From an uncultured Erysipelotrichaceae bacterium (GTDB lineage Bacteria; Bacillota_I; Bacilli_A; RFN20; CAG-826): a stretch of DNA of 54,099 bases. The position numbers were made by a program, and so were the translations under genes. Location: NCBI GenBank assembly GCA_902800025.1, contig CADCDA010000009.1, forward strand, positions 1 through 54,099. The letters are read 5' to 3'. Below the pieces are notes generated by a model. That model made no database searches. It was not told the origin of the DNA and was given only the letters and a program-made list of their open reading frames with translations. This document shows positions 30,564 to 38,868 of this stretch, piece after piece. Within the stretch, counting starts at the first letter, position 1; each line of letters starts with the position of its first letter.

Positions 30564-31286
30564 ATGGGCACACCACATATTAACGCCAAAGAAGGCGATT
30601 TTGCTAAGGTCGTATTAATGCCAGGAGATCCAGTTAGAGCTAAATGGATCGCTGAAACTTTTCTTCACGATTATAAAGAAGTTACTAATGTTAGAGGAAT
30701 CTTAGGTTTTACTGGATTTACAAAAAATGGTAAGAAACTATCTGTAATGGCTTCAGGCATGGGAATGCCATCAATCGGTATTTATTCTCACGAACTCTTT
30801 ACTGGATACGGAGTAGAGGTCATTATTCGTGTTGGAACATGCGGATCATATCAACCAAATATTCATCTCAAGGATGTCTTGATTTGTACAACCGCTTCTA
30901 CCGATAGCAATTGGGTCGCTCAATATAAATTAAATGGCACATATTCTGCAGGTGCAGACTTAGAATTAATAGTTGCTGCTTATCAAGAAGCCAAAAAATC
31001 AGGTATTCCTTTCCACGGAGGTAATATCTTATCCGCTGATGTTTTCTATGATTATGATCCAGAAACATGGAAGAGATGGGCTGCTTTAGGAGTTATGGGT
31101 GTCGAAATGGAATCCTATTCCCTTTACGCAAAAGCTGCTTCATTAGGCAAAAAGGCACTATGCTTATTAACTGTCACCGATAGTTTTATCAAGCATGATG
31201 AAAAGCTCACTTCCGAAGAAAGAGCCTTTGGCTTAGGAAGAATGATTGAACTTGCTATTGCAACCGCAGAACATTACTGCGATTAG
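30564..31286 (+). CDS. deoD: Purine nucleoside phosphorylase (DeoD type)
   Basis: The 240-residue protein begins MGTPHINAKEGDFAKVVLMP, with GDPVRAKWIAE, the phosphate-site RVGTCGSYQ, VEMESYSLYAKA and TVTDSF. It is a textbook hexameric DeoD that converts purine (deoxy)nucleosides to base and (deoxy)ribose-1-phosphate. AAGGAG lies before the ATG and the promoter is TTGGAG, 17 bp, TAAAAT at about 30510-30538. It has its own terminator. Confidence 0.95.
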   Translation: MGTPHINAKEGDFAKVVLMPGDPVRAKWIAETFLHDYKEVTNVRGILGFTGFTKNGKKLSVMASGMGMPSIGIYSHELFTGYGVEVIIRVGTCGSYQPNIHLKDVLICTTASTDSNWVAQYKLNGTYSAGADLELIVAAYQEAKKSGIPFHGGNILSADVFYDYDPETWKRWAALGVMGVEMESYSLYAKAASLGKKALCLLTVTDSFIKHDEKLTSEERAFGLGRMIELAIATAEHYCD

Positions 31287-31300
31287 TAAAACAAATAAGA

Positions 31301-31900
31301 TTATTTGCCGCTTTCTATAGCGGCTTTTTCTTTATTAAAGAAAATTCTAAAAAACGGATAAAACGCTAAATCAGTAATAAAGGCAATGATTAGCACTAGC
31401 CACCAATAAGCAAAACTCATGAATAACATAATGATAATCGCAGCGCTCCAAACAATAATGCTCGTCGCTAAAAAGACATGATATTTCTTAAACCATAAGG
31501 CTGCAAAAATAACATAGACTATTCCACTAGTTAAAAAAGCAAATGGAATAGCAATATATGATTTTGGAGTATTTGTAACTAATAAAACTAAATATATAAC
31601 AGCAGTCAAGAAGAAACACGTTCCTATAGAAGATAAAACAATCCTTCTTCTAATTCTCTTCTTTGTTGATTTTTTAACAGCGTCTTGTGGGCTAATCAAA
31701 TCATCAACAGTAATATCAAAATAACTAGCGATAGCACTTAACGTAACAATATCAGGAATGGTGTCTTTGTTTTCCCATTTGCTAACTGCTTTATATGTAT
31801 AGTTTAAGTCTTCTGCTAGCTGTGCTTGAGAGAGATTTTTTGACTTCCTAAGCGCATATAAATTCTTAGAAAAGTTATTTCTAATTTCTTCTTCTTTCAT
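31301..31900 (-). CDS. XRE-family regulator with membrane domain
   Basis: The start at 31900 (MKEEEIRNNFSKNLYALRKS) is chosen because the -10 box ends 6 bp upstream; the ORF extends further to 31939 but through the promoter. Residues about 10-65 form an XRE helix-turn-helix (LSQAQLAEDLNYTYKAVSKWE). Residues about 85-190 contain four TM helices. Such fused regulators sense membrane state in Firmicutes. It is convergent with deoD. Confidence 0.8.
   Translation of the reverse strand: MKEEEIRNNFSKNLYALRKSKNLSQAQLAEDLNYTYKAVSKWENKDTIPDIVTLSAIASYFDITVDDLISPQDAVKKSTKKRIRRRIVLSSIGTCFFLTAVIYLVLLVTNTPKSYIAIPFAFLTSGIVYVIFAALWFKKYHVFLATSIIVWSAAIIIMLFMSFAYWWLVLIIAFITDLAFYPFFRIFFNKEKAAIESGK
31307..31329 (+). 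terminator. Terminator of deoD
   Basis: GCCGCT (31307-31312) pairs with AGCGGC (31319-31324), then T5. It lies in the last codons of the convergent XRE gene. Confidence 0.85.
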
Positions 31901-31906
31901 GCCGTT

Positions 31907-31935
31907 ATAATAGGCATATTTGCGTGAAATATCAA
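31907..31935 (-). promoter_or_regulatory. Promoter of the XRE-membrane regulator (leaderless)
   Basis: On the minus strand TTGATA (31930-31935), 17 bp, TATTAT (31907-31912), 6 bp, ATG 31900. Confidence 0.65.
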
Positions 31936-31951
31936 GCATATACCGATTATT

Positions 31952-31987
31952 CTCTCACCAGGAGAGTACTTTTTCTCGCCAAGAGAG
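31952..31987. promoter_or_regulatory. Two similar inverted-repeat operator candidates
   Basis: CTCTC-ACCAG-GAGAG (31952-31966) and TTCTC-GCCAA-GAGAG (31973-31987) are related 15-bp sites 21 bp apart, two helical turns. They lie between the divergent XRE regulator and hemolysin III genes. Confidence 0.5.
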
Positions 31988-32059
31988 TAAACTACCTAAT
32001 CAGTTCAATTACATATTTTTTTATCTAAGATATATTAATTACGTAAGAAGGAAATAAAA

Positions 32060-32740
32060 ATGACAACTCGCGAAAGGAACTTACTTAGGATCTCAATTCC
32101 AGAATACACTTTTAAGCAAGAACTCTTTAATGGTGTTTCTCATTTTCTCGGCGCACCAATAGGGTTAGCCACTATTGTCATCGCTTTTGTTCTTTATTTT
32201 GTTAATAATCTTCAATTAAGTTTTTTTATTGGTTTACTAGTATTTGGTTTATCGACGATTGCTTTATATCTTGTGAGTGGTTTATATCATATTGAAAGCC
32301 CAAATAAACCAGTTCACAAAAAGATTAAAAGAGTGTTAGACCACTGCACTATTTATTTACTAATCGCAGGCACATATACGCCTATATGCATTTATATCGC
32401 GTCATATAATGTTATTGGAATTATCATTCTAATTATTGAATGGTTTTTAGCGATTGTTGGAATATTAATGAATGCGATTGATTTCACAAATAAAATCGTT
32501 AAAGCCATTTCAATGTTTTTATATCTTGCTTTAGGATGGATGATTGTCTTTGCGGGAGGTTTTATTTATCTTCCATATAATGCATTCTTGTTCATTTTAA
32601 TAGGCGGGATATTATACACAATCGGATCGATTTTATATGGAGTAGGACACAAAAATCTTTCTTTCCATTCAATTTTTCATATCTTCGTTTTACTTGGAAC
32701 TTTGTTTCAATGTATCGGAGTGTTCTTACTCTTCATATAA
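32060..32740 (+). CDS. Hemolysin III / PAQR family membrane protein
   Basis: The 226-residue protein has seven TM helices. It carries the PAQR/HlyIII signatures NGVSHFLGAPIGL, LVSGLYHIESPNKPVHKKIKRVLDH, IAGTYTPI and the late GHKNLSFHSIFHIFVLLG. The conserved His and Ser residues bind a metal. The function of bacterial members is unknown beyond membrane homeostasis. AAGAAGGAAAT precedes the start, and two operator-like repeats lie upstream. Confidence 0.88.
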   Translation: MTTRERNLLRISIPEYTFKQELFNGVSHFLGAPIGLATIVIAFVLYFVNNLQLSFFIGLLVFGLSTIALYLVSGLYHIESPNKPVHKKIKRVLDHCTIYLLIAGTYTPICIYIASYNVIGIIILIIEWFLAIVGILMNAIDFTNKIVKAISMFLYLALGWMIVFAGGFIYLPYNAFLFILIGGILYTIGSILYGVGHKNLSFHSIFHIFVLLGTLFQCIGVFLLFI

Positions 32741-32744
32741 AATA

Positions 32745-32772
32745 AAGGGCCTTTCCTAGAAAGGTCCTTATT
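32745..32772. terminator. Bidirectional terminator
   Basis: AAGGGCCTTTC pairs with GAAAGGTCCTT, with T/A-rich tails in both directions, between convergent hemolysin III and glycosyltransferase genes. Confidence 0.7.
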
Positions 32773-32773
32773 G

Positions 32774-33868
32774 TTATCTACCAAGTAACATTAAATACTT
32801 ATTATATAAATCTAAAGCGGAATCTTTTACATCATATCCACTATCACGGATCTTATCGATGTTTTCTTGTCGAGGATATTTCTTATTTATTTCTTCTGCC
32901 CACTTATCAATATCTTCATCTTCAATTGGAAGATACTTGCCATATCCTGTTAATAAAGTCACAGAAGGAACAAACTCACTACAAACAACATATAATCCGT
33001 TCGCCTCCGCTTCAATCATCGCTAAGCCAAGTCCTTCATATAAAGATGGGAGAAGGAACATATCAAAAGCGGAATAATAATCCACGATATTTCCGGTTGT
33101 GACTTCTAAATAAACATTATCCAAATGCTTTTCTTTTATTTCATTTCTAAATGTTTCCTCTAGTTCACCATTTCCTAAGATGATGAATTTCTTATCAGGA
33201 CATTTAGAAGCAATCTTTAAAATAAACTGTTGATTCTTTGTTTCCACTAATCGACCAATATTGCCTACCAAATAATCATTTTCTTTTAAATTTAAGGCGT
33301 TTCTGACGCGATTTCTGCCCTCTAAATTGAATTTATACTTATTCAAATCAATACCGTTATTAATGATCATAACTTGTCCTTTATCAAAAGCTTTGTTACC
33401 AAATTGGAACCGCCCTGCTACTTCACTACATGCAAAATATACATTCGCATATTTTTTAGAGAATGTTCTTAAAATGAGTTTAGCAATATGTCTTTTAAAC
33501 TCTTTTTTATTACTTGCGGAATGGCTATGAGCAATTCTAATTGGACATTTATTCTTTTTAGCGATCCTTAAAGGAAAAACACTTAATGTATTTAAATGAG
33601 AATGAATGATATCGTAATGATTTTCCTTAAGGAGTTTATCAAAAGCTTTGTTAAAAGCTTTTAAATGTTTAACGTGAGGAACAACAACAATCTTTCCTCC
33701 TAAACTTTTAATTTCTTCTTCTGGAATATGAATTGATTCATCGAAGCACACAAAAGTGAATTCACATAATTCGTGTAATTGATGATAAAAAGACATGACA
33801 AAGGCTTCAACACCACCGTTATTCATGTTTCCAATCACTTGAAGAATTTTAAGCTTGTTTTTCTCCAT
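32774..33868 (-). CDS. GT4-family glycosyltransferase
   Basis: The 364-residue protein has the GT-B fold with ILQVIGNMNNGGVEAFV at the N-terminus, HSHLNTLSVFP, and the C-terminal donor site SLYEGLGLAMIEAEANG (EX7E motif). It resembles EpsF-type transferases of capsule or exopolysaccharide assembly. The start is uncertain: ATG 33868 has only a weak site, while TTG 33880 has GAGG 10 bp upstream. It overlaps the flippase gene, so it belongs to the polysaccharide operon. Confidence 0.85.
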   Translation of the reverse strand: MEKNKLKILQVIGNMNNGGVEAFVMSFYHQLHELCEFTFVCFDESIHIPEEEIKSLGGKIVVVPHVKHLKAFNKAFDKLLKENHYDIIHSHLNTLSVFPLRIAKKNKCPIRIAHSHSASNKKEFKRHIAKLILRTFSKKYANVYFACSEVAGRFQFGNKAFDKGQVMIINNGIDLNKYKFNLEGRNRVRNALNLKENDYLVGNIGRLVETKNQQFILKIASKCPDKKFIILGNGELEETFRNEIKEKHLDNVYLEVTTGNIVDYYSAFDMFLLPSLYEGLGLAMIEAEANGLYVVCSEFVPSVTLLTGYGKYLPIEDEDIDKWAEEINKKYPRQENIDKIRDSGYDVKDSALDLYNKYLMLLGR

Positions 33869-35555
33869 CTTTTTCTTCAACTACTTCCTCAGCATTAGAA
33901 GTTTCTTCTGTTTCAGAAGGTTTTGCTTCAACTTGCTTTGGGGCTTTCTTTTTTATATGAAGTAATTCAAATAAAACGCCTAAATAATAATGTCGCTCTT
34001 CTTTTGTGAATGTAATAAATAAAGAGCAAAGTAAATAAACGATAACAAATGTAACACCGATAATTAAAAACTTAATACGAATATCTCCATTAAATGGTTT
34101 TAATGGTAAGAAATAATGCAATACAAGACCAATACCAGCAGATATGATTAAAGTAATAAATCCGCGTAGATAAATGTGCTTGAAGAATCTAAGAAGAGAG
34201 ATTTTAAGATATCTCTTATAAGCATAATTGTTCAAGAAGAGCTCAACCCATCTTGCCACCATGATAGCGATAGCGGCACCAATCGCGCCATAAAGATGAG
34301 AAAGCCAGAATGATAATCCTAAGTTAATCGCAGCTTTAACAATAGAGTTAATTGCTAATGGTTTAATAAACCCATGAGTGTACATCGCGCTATCAAAAGC
34401 AACTTGAGGAATATAGAAAATATCATAAGCGCAAAGAGCAAAGATACACCAATAAACACTTTGATATGATTCATTACCATTCATCCAGAAAGTAATGAAT
34501 TCTTGTCCGCAACAGACAAAGCCAAAGAAGATTAATGAAATAACAAAGAACTGTAATTTACCAATCTTTTGAGCAAGAGCCTGAAGATGTTCTCTTTTTT
34601 CTTCATCTGTCCCAGTTGAATCACTTCTTGCAACTTTTGCTAGGAAGAAACTGCTAGTCATCGCACCAAAGGTGTAAATATAGCCTTCAATCGTAATAAC
34701 GACTGTAAAAATTGCAACTTCTTTCGCAGTAGAAACAATACCTAGAATTGAAGGTGTAACGTTAAAAACTAATCTTGAGCAAATCGAGAAAATCAAACTC
34801 CAAGCAGAGAAAACGAAAACAGATTTCATCTCTTCTTTTGAAATTCTTAATCTAAGATCGAGTTTCACATTGAGATAAAGTCTCATGTAAACAAATCTTA
34901 AAATAACCGCAAGAAGTCCGCTAGAAACGTTAACTGCAGTAATACCAATAACACCCCAATTGAGTTTAATGGCGACAATGGTTAATCCTAAATAAACAAG
35001 TTTCTGAATCAAATCGATAAACTTATTCATTCCAAATTTTTCATAAGTTGAAATGACACCGGTAAAACAGGTAGACGGGAAACTGACTAACGAATAACCA
35101 CCAACAATAAGAATTAAATATTGAAGAGTTTTTGTTTCTTCTTGGCTATATGAATTTTGGTATAAATAAGGGGAAACAAAATATAAGCCTGCAATGACAA
35201 TAACAAAGATAACATCTAAAGTCAGATATATCTTAAAAATAGCCGCTAAAAATCTTTGAACACCAGCCTTATCTCCAGCTGCTCTTAGCTTTGCTAAATA
35301 TGTATTTGTGGTTGTAGTTAAACCGAAGTCTAATAAGAATAAAGCAATAACTGAAGTAGCTAAACCATATAAGCCATAACTACGTTCACCAATCGTGTCA
35401 ATGATCCAAGGAGTTAAGATTAAGCCTGAAGCAATGCTCACTAAAATTGCAACATAGCCAAAAATAGCCCCTAAGGTAATATTCTTTTTGCTTTTGTGTT
35501 CTATACGTTCAACATTAGTTTCATCACTAATGGCTTTGTGCTTTCTTTTAAACAT
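33849..35555 (-). CDS. Polysaccharide flippase (Wzx/MATE-like)
   Basis: The 568-residue protein has about 14 TM helices across residues 30-500. The N-terminal GAIFGYVAILVSIASGLILTP and internal LLDFGLTTTTNTYLAKLR are typical of oligosaccharide flippases. The C-terminal 40 residues are acidic and cytoplasmic. It would move lipid-linked saccharides made by the neighbouring glycosyltransferases across the membrane. Confidence 0.88.
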   Translation of the reverse strand: MFKRKHKAISDETNVERIEHKSKKNITLGAIFGYVAILVSIASGLILTPWIIDTIGERSYGLYGLATSVIALFLLDFGLTTTTNTYLAKLRAAGDKAGVQRFLAAIFKIYLTLDVIFVIVIAGLYFVSPYLYQNSYSQEETKTLQYLILIVGGYSLVSFPSTCFTGVISTYEKFGMNKFIDLIQKLVYLGLTIVAIKLNWGVIGITAVNVSSGLLAVILRFVYMRLYLNVKLDLRLRISKEEMKSVFVFSAWSLIFSICSRLVFNVTPSILGIVSTAKEVAIFTVVITIEGYIYTFGAMTSSFFLAKVARSDSTGTDEEKREHLQALAQKIGKLQFFVISLIFFGFVCCGQEFITFWMNGNESYQSVYWCIFALCAYDIFYIPQVAFDSAMYTHGFIKPLAINSIVKAAINLGLSFWLSHLYGAIGAAIAIMVARWVELFLNNYAYKRYLKISLLRFFKHIYLRGFITLIISAGIGLVLHYFLPLKPFNGDIRIKFLIIGVTFVIVYLLCSLFITFTKEERHYYLGVLFELLHIKKKAPKQVEAKPSETEETSNAEEVVEEKDGEKQA

Positions 35556-35558
35556 AAT

Positions 35559-36662
35559 TTATTTAATCTTACTAATAGGTCCGGTTTGATATTTATCAAA
35601 ACCTTTATGATTATATACACTTAATAACATTTCGTAAAGTCTTAAAGACGCAACTTCGTCGTTCCAAAGTAAACTTATTCTCTTTTGTGCGTTATCTCTA
35701 TAAGACTTAATCTCTTCTTCTTTTAATAAAGAAATCTTTCTAACAATTTCTTTTAAATCGTTCTTATTTTTAAAGAGGAAGCCACTATTTTCATCAATCA
35801 AAAATTTAGATGCTCCGGCTTTCTCGTTAGCGATACATAAACAGCCAGAAGCCATTCCTTCATTAAGAGCGACACCCCATCCTTCGCCATTGTCACTAGT
35901 AAACATATGAATAGAATAGGTTGGTAAAGCATTCATAATCTCATCATGAGACATAAAACCTAAAAATCTCACCGAATCTTCAAGTTCTAATTCTTTAGTT
36001 AACGATTTAATCTTTTCAAGATTATCTCCTTCACCAATGATATCTAAATGATATCTATCGTCAATCTCTTTAAAATACTTAAGAGTGTATAAAGCAAGAT
36101 CCACTCTTTTCCAAGAGAGGACTCTACCAAACCACACTAATGAGTATGGATCTCTTTCTTTAGAAGAAATATCTAAATGAGGAAAATAACCAAATCTATA
36201 AGCTTTGTTTTTAAAACCATAATTTTTATAGTCGTGATAAGCATAAGAAGACATCGCTAAAAGATATCTATCACCTGTGTTTTTATAATGCTTATCCAAG
36301 ACAAACCATTTGAAGTTTGCTAGTTCATTTAAAATAAATGATTTTCTTTTTGAAAGATGTTCGCTTAATACAATAAGATGGGGAACATCACTACTGAGTT
36401 TAGCGACTCTATCATCTAAACAATAACCATACATGACAAAATCAACATCTTTATAGATGTCTTTTAACTCTTCATCGCTTAGTAAATGAGAATATCTAAC
36501 ATAGTTACTAGACTCACTCTCATATTTCATTTTCTTTCTTTCGTCATCTAAATCATTGGCGGTCGCTAAAAAGATCAAATCAATGTCTTCATGAGCGTTT
36601 AAATTGTCCCATAAAGCACTTTGATGAAAGATATAGTAGTTACTAACAACGATAACTTTCAT
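35559..36662 (-). CDS. GT4-family glycosyltransferase
   Basis: The 367-residue protein starts MKVIVVSNYYIFHQSALWDN and has VWFGRVLSWKRVDLALYTLK and the donor-site SDNGEGWGVALNEGMASGC. These mark a GT-B retaining glycosyltransferase. It is directly linked to the GT2 gene (no gap) and lies 3 bp upstream of the flippase gene. Acceptor and sugar are unknown. Confidence 0.85.
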   Translation of the reverse strand: MKVIVVSNYYIFHQSALWDNLNAHEDIDLIFLATANDLDDERKKMKYESESSNYVRYSHLLSDEELKDIYKDVDFVMYGYCLDDRVAKLSSDVPHLIVLSEHLSKRKSFILNELANFKWFVLDKHYKNTGDRYLLAMSSYAYHDYKNYGFKNKAYRFGYFPHLDISSKERDPYSLVWFGRVLSWKRVDLALYTLKYFKEIDDRYHLDIIGEGDNLEKIKSLTKELELEDSVRFLGFMSHDEIMNALPTYSIHMFTSDNGEGWGVALNEGMASGCLCIANEKAGASKFLIDENSGFLFKNKNDLKEIVRKISLLKEEEIKSYRDNAQKRISLLWNDEVASLRLYEMLLSVYNHKGFDKYQTGPISKIK

Positions 36663-37574
36663 TTATTTAACTCCTCTTAGTATTCCAACTATTTTAGAAA
36701 CTAATAAATCGCATTTAACATGTAGGGAGTCAAATATATTCCATTTTTTAAGCACCGTTAAATTTGCGCGATACTTTTCAATATAATCTTCATAAAATGG
36801 TCTAACTGATAATCTTCTAGTAAAGGCAAAGATGATTCTCTTTAATTGACGATATTCTTTCTTTTCAAATAGAGGCATGACAAAAGCTTCATCGAATCGT
36901 CCATAATCTCTAATTAAAAGATCCATTCTTGTCGAAGTGATTTGTTTATCATGAATTCTATTAAATGTGACTTTTTTATTTACCACTCTTATACGCACGC
37001 CCTCATTTATGAGTTCAGCCCATAAATAATAGTCTTGCATATAAACCATTCCTTGAATAAATGAATGGCCCTTAATCGCATCCCTAGGAATTAATAATGA
37101 GCAGCCATTAATCGTTGAAGATAAAATATCATAGATATTATTAACATCCTTACTATTCGCAGCGACTCTAAATTTCTTATTTCCGTTTTTATCAATATAC
37201 TTAGTTTTTGTAGAAACAATAATTTTATTATTGCATCCAAGTTTTTCCCATTTTTGAATTCTTAATTCGATGGAACGAGGATCAAATACATCATCGTGAG
37301 AAAGCCAAACAAAGAAATCGCCATTAAAGTGTTCGATGCCATAATTAAGAACGGAAGACACTCCTCCGTTTGGCTTTTCAATATATTTCACCCTTTCATC
37401 TTTTAAGAAAGGTAAAACTGCTTCTTTAGTAAGGCCGTTGTCTTTACTACCATCGTTTACAACAATAATTTCTAAATTACGATATGTTTGGCTAATCGCT
37501 GATTCAATTGCTTTAGCGACATAATCACTACCGTTATAAACTGGGATAATCACGGAAACTAAATATTTTTCCAT
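36663..37574 (-). CDS. GT2-family glycosyltransferase
   Basis: The 303-residue protein begins YLVSVIIPVYNGSDYVAKAI and has VVNDGSKDNG, then the DXD-type motif WLSHDDVFDP, marks of GT-A inverting transferases. It is the first gene of the minus-strand polysaccharide operon. There is no Shine-Dalgarno, and its ATG lies 8 bp after TATAAT. Confidence 0.9.
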   Translation of the reverse strand: MEKYLVSVIIPVYNGSDYVAKAIESAISQTYRNLEIIVVNDGSKDNGLTKEAVLPFLKDERVKYIEKPNGGVSSVLNYGIEHFNGDFFVWLSHDDVFDPRSIELRIQKWEKLGCNNKIIVSTKTKYIDKNGNKKFRVAANSKDVNNIYDILSSTINGCSLLIPRDAIKGHSFIQGMVYMQDYYLWAELINEGVRIRVVNKKVTFNRIHDKQITSTRMDLLIRDYGRFDEAFVMPLFEKKEYRQLKRIIFAFTRRLSVRPFYEDYIEKYRANLTVLKKWNIFDSLHVKCDLLVSKIVGILRGVK

Positions 37575-37582
37575 AGAAAAAC

Positions 37583-37611
37583 ATTATATATCACGTATGC
37601 ACGCTATACAA
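37583..37611 (-). promoter_or_regulatory. Promoter of the polysaccharide operon (leaderless)
   Basis: On the minus strand TTGTAT (37606-37611), 17 bp, TATAAT (37583-37588), 8 bp, ATG 37574. It is divergent from the promoter at 37623. Confidence 0.65.
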
Positions 37612-37622
37612 GACAGTCATAG

Positions 37623-37651
37623 TTGTCTTTAGTGACAAAATTCACTAAAAT
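37623..37651 (+). promoter_or_regulatory. Promoter of the divergent GT4 gene with operator in spacer
   Basis: TTGTCT (37623-37628), 17 bp, TAAAAT (37646-37651), 9 bp, ATG 37661. The spacer holds the perfect inverted repeat TTTAGTGA (37628-37635) and TCACTAAA (37642-37649), a good repressor site. Confidence 0.65.
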
Positions 37652-37660
37652 CTATTATGT

Positions 37661-38827
37661 ATGGCAAATAAAAGAATCGCGTTTATCAACTCTTCAAGCT
37701 TTGGAAGTACAGGTCAAATCTGCCTCTCTTTAATGAAAGCGTATCAAGGTGAGAGTCGTTTATTATGTTTTTACTCTAAAGAAGAGTTGGAAAACGTGAC
37801 CACGATTAAAATTAATCGTTTATCTGATCTAATGAGTCACGCAATTAGTAGAATTGATGGTAAAGACGGCTTCCACTATCACGAAGTCACCAAAAGATTA
37901 ATCGAAGAATTAGATAAATATCAACCAGACATCATTCATCTCCATAATCTCCATGGATATTATTTAAATGTTCCTCTACTCTTTAATTATATTAAAGAAA
38001 AGAACATCAAAGTCATCTGGACTCTTCATGATGCATGGACATTAACTGGAAGATGCGCAATTCCTGGAGACTGTGAAAACTTTTTAACTGGATGCCAAAC
38101 TTGTTTAAATAAAGGCAATTATCCATTTGCCATCCTTCATAATGAAAAAGAGATGTTCCCTGTTAGAAAAGAACTATTTACTTCTTTAGAAGATGTCACT
38201 CTCGTGGCCCCTAGTGAATACCTCATGGGTTATGTCAAACAAACCCATATGAATAAATACAATGGTTTAGTCATAAATAATGGAATCGATTTAGATAAAT
38301 TCTTCTTTGAAGAAAGTAATCTTAAAGACGAGTTAGGATTAAAAGATAAAAAGATTCTCTTAAGTGTTATGCTCCCAATAAGCACTCATAAAGGAATTGA
38401 ATATATTAATAAACTCGCTGATGAGTTAAATGAAAAATATCAGATCTTACTCGTTGGATCAAATCCTGACAACTTCGAATTAAATAGCAAAATCAAGCAT
38501 ATTCCATTTGTTGAACAAGATAAGTTACATCTCTACTATTCAATCGCTGATTTATTTATTAACCCAACTTTAAGTGATACTTACCCAACTGTTGATATGG
38601 AAGCGATTGCCTCAGGCTTACAAATCTTAAGTTTTGATACAGGTGGATCTAAAGAAATCGTCACTAATGATGTTGGTAGGATTGTCCCAAGAAAAGATTA
38701 CGATTCATTTAAAAACTCAATTGAAGATATGGTGAATCATCCTCTTCCTAAGGAGAACTTCTTAAAAAGAAGAGAGGATTTCTCCAAAGAAAGAATGATT
38801 GATAAATATCTTAAGTTATATAAGTAA
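37661..38827 (+). CDS. GT4-family glycosyltransferase
   Basis: The 388-residue protein has the GT-B layout with SSFGSTGQICLSLMKAYQ, HLHNLHGYYLN, CAIPGDCENFLTGCQTC and the donor-site YPTVDMEAIASGLQIL. The HLHNLHGYYL and Cys-containing WTLTGRC...C...C segments are typical of WcaC/TuaC-like transferases. It is divergent from the minus-strand polysaccharide operon and separately regulated. Confidence 0.87.
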   Translation: MANKRIAFINSSSFGSTGQICLSLMKAYQGESRLLCFYSKEELENVTTIKINRLSDLMSHAISRIDGKDGFHYHEVTKRLIEELDKYQPDIIHLHNLHGYYLNVPLLFNYIKEKNIKVIWTLHDAWTLTGRCAIPGDCENFLTGCQTCLNKGNYPFAILHNEKEMFPVRKELFTSLEDVTLVAPSEYLMGYVKQTHMNKYNGLVINNGIDLDKFFFEESNLKDELGLKDKKILLSVMLPISTHKGIEYINKLADELNEKYQILLVGSNPDNFELNSKIKHIPFVEQDKLHLYYSIADLFINPTLSDTYPTVDMEAIASGLQILSFDTGGSKEIVTNDVGRIVPRKDYDSFKNSIEDMVNHPLPKENFLKRREDFSKERMIDKYLKLYK

Positions 38828-38833
38828 ATGAAA

Positions 38834-38859
38834 AGGACTCTCATATGAGAGCCCTTTTT
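38834..38859. terminator. Bidirectional terminator
   Basis: AGGACTCTCAT pairs with ATGAGAGCCCT, T/A tails on both sides, between the convergent GT4 and EF-G-like genes. Confidence 0.75.
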
Positions 38860-38868
38860 GTTAATCAA

